Assembly (NCBI GenBank): GCA_948470475.1
Contig: OX419347.1
Location: 10,601,481 to 10,665,480, forward strand
DNA from: Galaxea fascicularis
Taxonomy: Eukaryota > Cnidaria > Anthozoa > Scleractinia > Euphylliidae
Reading direction: 5' to 3'
Length of the DNA: 64,000 nucleotides
Shown: piece after piece, positions 59,584-64,000 of the stretch
Layout of the letters: each line of letters begins with the position of its first letter
How positions within the stretch are numbered: position 1 is the first letter of the stretch
The notes under the pieces: model-generated
Seen by the model: the letters and a program-made list of their open reading frames with translations, nothing else
What the model was told of the DNA's origin: nothing
Databases searched by the model: none
Made by a program: the position numbers and the translations under genes

Positions 59584-59751
59584 GTACAGTTGGTGATGTG
59601 CATATCGTTAGTGAGACTTAGGGTGTAGATACAAGTTGACGACTCGTACGGGTCGTACGACTCGTACGGGTCGTGGAACAATGGTTTACGAGTCGTGCCG
59701 TTGGTGATGTGCATATCGTTAGTGAGACGTAGGGTGTAGATACAAGTTGAC

Positions 59752-59787
<36 letters not shown>

Positions 59788-59862
59788 GTTCAGTTGGTGA
59801 TGTGCGTGTCATTAGTGAGACTTAGGGTGTAGATACAAGTTGACGACTCGTACGGGTCGTAC

Positions 59863-59898
<36 letters not shown>

Positions 59899-59978
59899 GT
59901 TCAGTTGGTGATGTGCGTGTCATTAGTGAGACTTAGGGTGTAGATACAAGTTGACGACTCGTACGGGTCGTACGGCTG

Positions 59979-60009
<31 letters not shown>

Positions 60010-60084
60010 GTTCAGTTGGTGATGTGCGTGTCATTAGTGAGACTTAGGGTGTAGATACAAGTTGACGACTCGTACGGCTCGTAC

Positions 60085-60120
<36 letters not shown>

Positions 60121-60195
60121 GTTCAGTTGGTGATGTGCGTGTCATTAGTGAGACTTAGGGTGTAGATACAAGTTGACGACTCGTACGGGTCGTAC

Positions 60196-60231
<36 letters not shown>

Positions 60232-60311
60232 GTGCCGTTGGTGATGTGCGTGTCATTAGTGAGACTTAGGGTGTAGATACAAGTTGACGACTCGTACGGG
60301 TCGTACGGCTG

Positions 60312-60342
<31 letters not shown>

Positions 60343-60417
60343 GTTCAGTTGGTGATGTGCATATCATTAGTGAGACTTAGGGTGTAGATACAAGTTGACG
60401 ACTCGTACGGCTCGTAC

Positions 60418-60453
<36 letters not shown>

Positions 60454-63405
60454 GTACAGTTGGTGATGTGCGTATCATTAGTGAGACTTAGGGTGTATAT
60501 ACATGGTAACAACCCGTCGATTCGTACGACTCCTAAGGGTCGTGAATCCGTGGTTTTCGAATCGTTCAGTTGGTGAAATGCATATCATTAGAACGACTAT
60601 GTGTTGACGAGTCGTATGACCTGTACGACTGGTACTTTTGAGTCTTAATGTGTAGTCGACATAACTGTGTCCAAAACCTGGTTTGAAACAACGTTTTACA
60701 GTTGGAGTTTTAATACGGTCCGTTGGTTGCTTGAGTGTAGCTGCAGTGGCTGCGAAACTGTACGGATCGTGCATTTAGTGCGTTTGTCCTGTTGTAAATT
60801 GTAGGTATTCTCGTTTTCGCTCTAAAATTAGGCGGAAGGTGTTTAGAACGTGAAACTAGCGAGCGCGTGCGATGTAGGGAACGTTGTGTGTGAACGGCAA
60901 CTGTTCGGTTGCTTTGTTAATGCTATCTTCAACATCTTGAGTAATCACTCAGATTTGTAGCCACGTCGAGTTGCAGTAATGGGTGTCTGCTTTGCATTTT
61001 GTTAATTGTAACACCAGAATTATTTGAAACTGGAATTTAAAAATTATGTTTAATTATTGTCTATTCTTTTGACAACAAAATAACATTGGGCAAAAAGTAC
61101 TTTAACTCTGTATGGAGTAAAAACAACTGCGCGTGCGTTGTTGCATTAACCGAACTACTGAACCGAACAGTATCGACAATGTGTAAACAAATTATGCTAA
61201 TGATATCTAAACATGCGCATTTTTAACGTACTCAGGGGGATTCCTGTTTTTCAATGTCTCAATGAATTAGTTGTGTTTTATTAGTTGCGTGGTATTGATT
61301 CCAGTTAGAAAAGCACGCGTTTTACCTTGATAAACAAGGTTTTGACCTGGTTATTACATGTTAAAGGGCGTCAATTGTACTCTGGATTGTTGGGTTGAAA
61401 ACGATTGGAATCGGCCGAATTTCACGCATGTATGTTGCTTTAACCAGGGTCATCAAGGTGTTGCTATCATTGAAAATAAAAAAGTGTCATAATTTGTTAC
61501 GCTTATCATTGACATTTATACCAATATACGTTATTTTACTTAATGTCAATGAAGGGGATGTCTTTCGTGTAGTTGGAATCAGTCTTCATTAGTTTAATAG
61601 ACAGGAGAATGGAACTATATTGAAGTGATTTAAGCTTCTTGAACTTAATTACGGGGATAATAATAGACAGGAGAATGGAACTATATTGAAGTGATTTACG
61701 ATTCTTGAAGTTAATTTCGGGCATAATAGTAACAAATAAATAGATCTATGGTTGGTCATGTCTTTTGTAAATGTGGTGGCTCCTAAAAGAGCCGTTGTTT
61801 AATAATGCCTACTGTGCTATGCCAAATTTATAGATGTCGGCTTGCAGAATTTATCTTCCTTTGTCCACTGTTCGTCTCACTTCGTGGGAGGCCGTTCAGA
61901 TGAAGAAGTTTGCGGTGATCAACATCGTAATAAAACAAAGTGTGAGCTTTGGAATCTGCGTTGTTTAAAATGAAATCTATTTGCCGGGCTCTTTTCTCGG
62001 CGGTGAAATGTGTTGCCCAAAACTGCGACAGCATTATCCACAATTTTCAGTGCTCTGACGCTTAAACAACGAGAAATAAACAAGCACTTTTAGTATGTAG
62101 CGCTTTTGGGTTCCCGCGCTTTGGGCTTTCACGCTTTTAGAACGAGGTGTTTGTGTCACTTATCATTAGTATATGTAATGTATGTATGTATGTATGAATT
62201 TCACCATCAGTACGGTCGGTGAACTATTGTTTTACCAGGACGAAGAATATGCATTTATGTTAAGCGTTTTTGTGCTCTGAAGCTTAAACAACGAGAAATA
62301 AACAAGCACTTTTATTGTATGTAGCGCTTTTGGGTTCTCGCGCTTTGGGCTTTCACGCTTTTAGAACGAGGAATATACGTTGTATTTTGCGCTTTAGGGC
62401 TTCTACGCTTTTAGAACGAGGAATATACATTGTCCTTAGCATGTTTGTCTCACTTACCATTAGTATATGTAATGTATGTATGTATGAATTTCACCAACTG
62501 TACGATCCGTGAACTATTGTTTTACGACTCGTACGGGTCGTGCGGGTCGTACGGGTCGTACACCGGGTTGGGGCAAGTGTCTCACTAATGATATGCACTT
62601 CACCAACTGTACGACCCGTAAAGCATTGTTTCACCACCTGTACGGGTCGTACGAGTCGTACGAGTAGAGTCAAACCACTCACGAGTCGTATCTGTTCGAC
62701 AGTATTGGACAAGGATGCGCAAACCTCATGTAACTAGCTATCATAACAAAGACATGATTTACACAACTACATTTGATGTACTACAACAACACCTTACAAC
62801 TTCGCCGAAAAACCTCAAACAACCCCCCCCCCTCCCCCCTTCCTGGTTCAGAAAGCGCAAGAATCCAATTTTGCACTCCTAAATTCGAGAACAATATTAT
62901 TCACCTTCCAGCTGTCCATTAATCCCTGCACATTTCAATACGCTTTGCGTTACAACATGAAAAGTAGTCGTAAGTTTGGGTCAAGGCAGCTCCAGTTTCT
63001 ACCACATTTCCCCACAGACCAGGTGAAGCATAGAAGCATGGAAGTGTAAACTGATCGGCTTTCGCTTGCCATTGTTATTTGGAAAAAAAGAATCATTTTA
63101 CCCTCAGACCAAGTCCACGCCTCAACACAGCGGCTAGCTTTTCCGTCCCCCTTGCGTGTAAAAGCCAGGACGTACTCTCGCACAGAAAGTTGACACCTCT
63201 CTGAATCCATTCAGTTCAATTTGAGTCTCATTGACACCCAAAATCTCAGTCAAAAGCGATGATCCATCCACCATGTTTTCGAGTAACACTTTATATCCAA
63301 GTACAATTCCATGCACGTGTTCGGGTAAAACATGTTTCCAGGCAACAGAGAATGTCGTGGAATTCAGCGGTGTGGTAGTTACATTAATTGGAGCCTTGCT
63401 GGGGA
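58024..63405 (-). CDS. two fibronectin type III exons, probably N-terminal part of the channel gene
   Basis: Exon at 63405-63102 (SKAPINVTTTPLNSTTFSVAW ... after a CTTTCCAG acceptor) and exon at 58320-58024 (NPTGVTIMWNKPRDQ, HYHVTYEV, LDGLKTYSTYKIKV). Each is one whole FN3 domain, with the core Trp and the L-x-G-L-x-x-x-T-x-Y pattern in the second. The second exon is 297 bases and symmetrical in phase (1-1), the usual FN3 exon form. The first is 304 bases, one too many, and the frame breaks near VSTFCAR before resuming as AFTRKGDGKASRC. Joining to the pore exon needs at least one more exon, because phases 1 and 2 do not fit. FN3 domains would be extracellular. Confidence 0.6.
58425..59100. 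repeat. foldback element interrupted by a MITE
   Basis: Left arm (TTTTGCCAAATGTTGGCTTT ... and, after the MITE, GTAGACATCACTTGGTACC ... AGTCAGAAGGGG) pairs with the right arm (CCCCTTCTGACTAGG ... GCCAGTATTTGGC). Centre near 58955. Confidence 0.75.
58454..58833. mobile_element. 380-bp MITE with 9-bp target duplication (Mutator-like)
   Basis: Begins TAGCCTGAGTATCAGGC and ends with its complement. CTTCACAAG is present on both sides (58445-58453 and 58834-58842). A 9-bp duplication is typical of MULE elements. If the terminal G/C is counted in the repeat, the duplication would be 7 bp. Non-coding. Confidence 0.8.
59290..60620. repeat. ~112-bp minisatellite rich in CGTACG
   Basis: About eleven units, each with GTGAGACTTAGGGTGTAGAT, then GACGACTCGTACGGGTCGTA, then AACAATGGTTTACGAGTCGT and a TTGGTGATGTGC tail. 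Units lacking one CGTACGACT step are about 90 bp. The GTACG steps are near-palindromic and CpG-rich. Minus-strand frames are open only because of the repeat. Confidence 0.9.
60621..62050. other. no gene recognised; 66-bp direct duplication
   Basis: AATAGACAGGAGAATGGAAC occurs at 61596 and 61662, a two-copy 66-bp tandem. Otherwise AT-rich non-coding. Confidence 0.6.
62051..62450. repeat. ~221-bp direct duplication
   Basis: TGCTCTGA then CTTAAACAACGAGAAATAAA and GCTTTCACGCTTTTAGAACG occur at about 62051-62146 and 62272-62370, with a third partial copy near 62388. Confidence 0.75.
62490..62680 (-). repeat. inverted copy of the CGTACG minisatellite
   Basis: Reads TCTCACTAATGATATGCAC, then CACCAACTGTACGACCCGTA, the reverse complement of the unit at 59-60.6 kb. 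The two clusters thus form an inverted pair around about 1.9 kb. Confidence 0.75.
62681..63101. other. no gene recognised
   Basis: Probably intron of the FN3/channel gene; a C-rich run lies near 62824. Confidence 0.45.
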
Positions 63406-64000
63406 CTGGAAAGATAAAACGTTTTTCAGAGTTGCGCTCCTGGTAATGGGCTTTCGGTTTTTTTTTTTATCAATTTGTTGTAGGAATGAGTTTATTTTCT
63501 TCCAAGTTCTAAGCCCAAGGCTACATGCATTGATACACCCTGTGTTTGAATGATAAAACAATGCGCTTGTGATTATCGGTGGTTCGCTATGTATGTTGCC
63601 AGCATCATTTTGTTAGGTATCGTTAGTTCTCTGGTCGTCAGTAATTAAACTTACAATATGGGTCGTCACTGAGACTAGTGTTGACATTTAATTATTGCTT
63701 CGACAAAAGTTAATAAATGTTTTTCTCGCTAAGGTACATTCGTTGCGTTGAGAACTACAGGAAAATTGACTTCATGTCACAGCATAAGGAAAACGACAAG
63801 AAAACAAAAGAAAATGCACAAGAAATAAATAGTCTATAGTGAAACTTTTTAAAGGAGCTCTGTCATGCTATTTCAGTCCGCTGTAATTGACAAAATTCGT
63901 CTTGAAACTAGGGAAAACACAAAAATAATGAGGCAGTTTATTTACTCGAGAACGTGTTCCTACACCGAGATATTCTAGACTAAATACCGTCTTTTTCTGT
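63406..64000. other. no gene recognised
   Basis: Upstream exons of the FN3 gene are expected beyond the window; none is recognised here. Confidence 0.45.

Noticed and set aside
59400..60329. Minus-strand frames with repeated YTLSLTNDMHITN
   Set aside because: Translation of the ~112-bp minisatellite in changing frames, no independent evidence.

Overview
The window looks like nuclear DNA of an invertebrate animal, most likely an anthozoan cnidarian (coral or sea anemone). Reasons: short exons with GT-AG introns, many DNA transposons, foldback elements and LINE remnants, and host gene types common in corals (an ARM-TIR-SAM protein, a glutamate-receptor-like channel with fibronectin III exons, RMI2, a Tctex1 light chain). 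The species is inferred, not read from a marker.

Layout. 0-8.7 kb is repeat-rich: a perfect 33-bp inverted repeat brackets it, with ~580-bp repeats, two exons of an unrecognised gene and a 2.8-kb minisatellite of 20-bp units inside. 9.5-11.75 kb is a 5'-truncated LINE with an open reverse transcriptase. 14,208-20,198 is a nearly complete ISL2EU-type transposon (THAP-DDE transposase facing a SWIM-YqaJ-PHD-PHD-Ulp1 protein broken by one stop codon), apparently nested in a larger element (12,310-21,156). RMI2 (two exons) follows at 21.6-23.4 kb. 24-33 kb holds MITEs, long palindromes, a Tctex1 gene with a late frameshift and one possible exon.

33,346-48,012 is the most unusual region. Four almost identical ~3.46-kb units each carry, convergently, a Rep-like protein (HUH Y1 endonuclease plus superfamily 3 helicase) and a Tc1/mariner-like DD34E transposase. 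A 22-bp-stem hairpin made of 10-bp direct repeats overlaps the end of rep and looks like a rolling-circle origin. Units abut head to tail in pairs with no spacer, and the pairs are separated and flanked by a ~271-bp MITE-like sequence (M): M-U-U-M-U-U-M. Rep is open in units 1-2 and frameshifted by 5-bp insertions in units 3-4. The transposase is split at a seven-A run in all four.

48.2-49 kb is a LINE remnant, 49.4-50.6 kb the 3' exons of an unidentified gene. 51.1-63.4 kb on the minus strand holds exons of a channel of the ionotropic glutamate receptor class with a K+-channel-like YGD filter, preceded by two FN3 exons. An intronless ARM-TIR-SAM gene lies on the opposite strand inside one of its introns. 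57-63 kb also holds foldbacks, a nested MITE with a 9-bp target duplication, and a CGTACG-rich ~112-bp minisatellite with an inverted copy.
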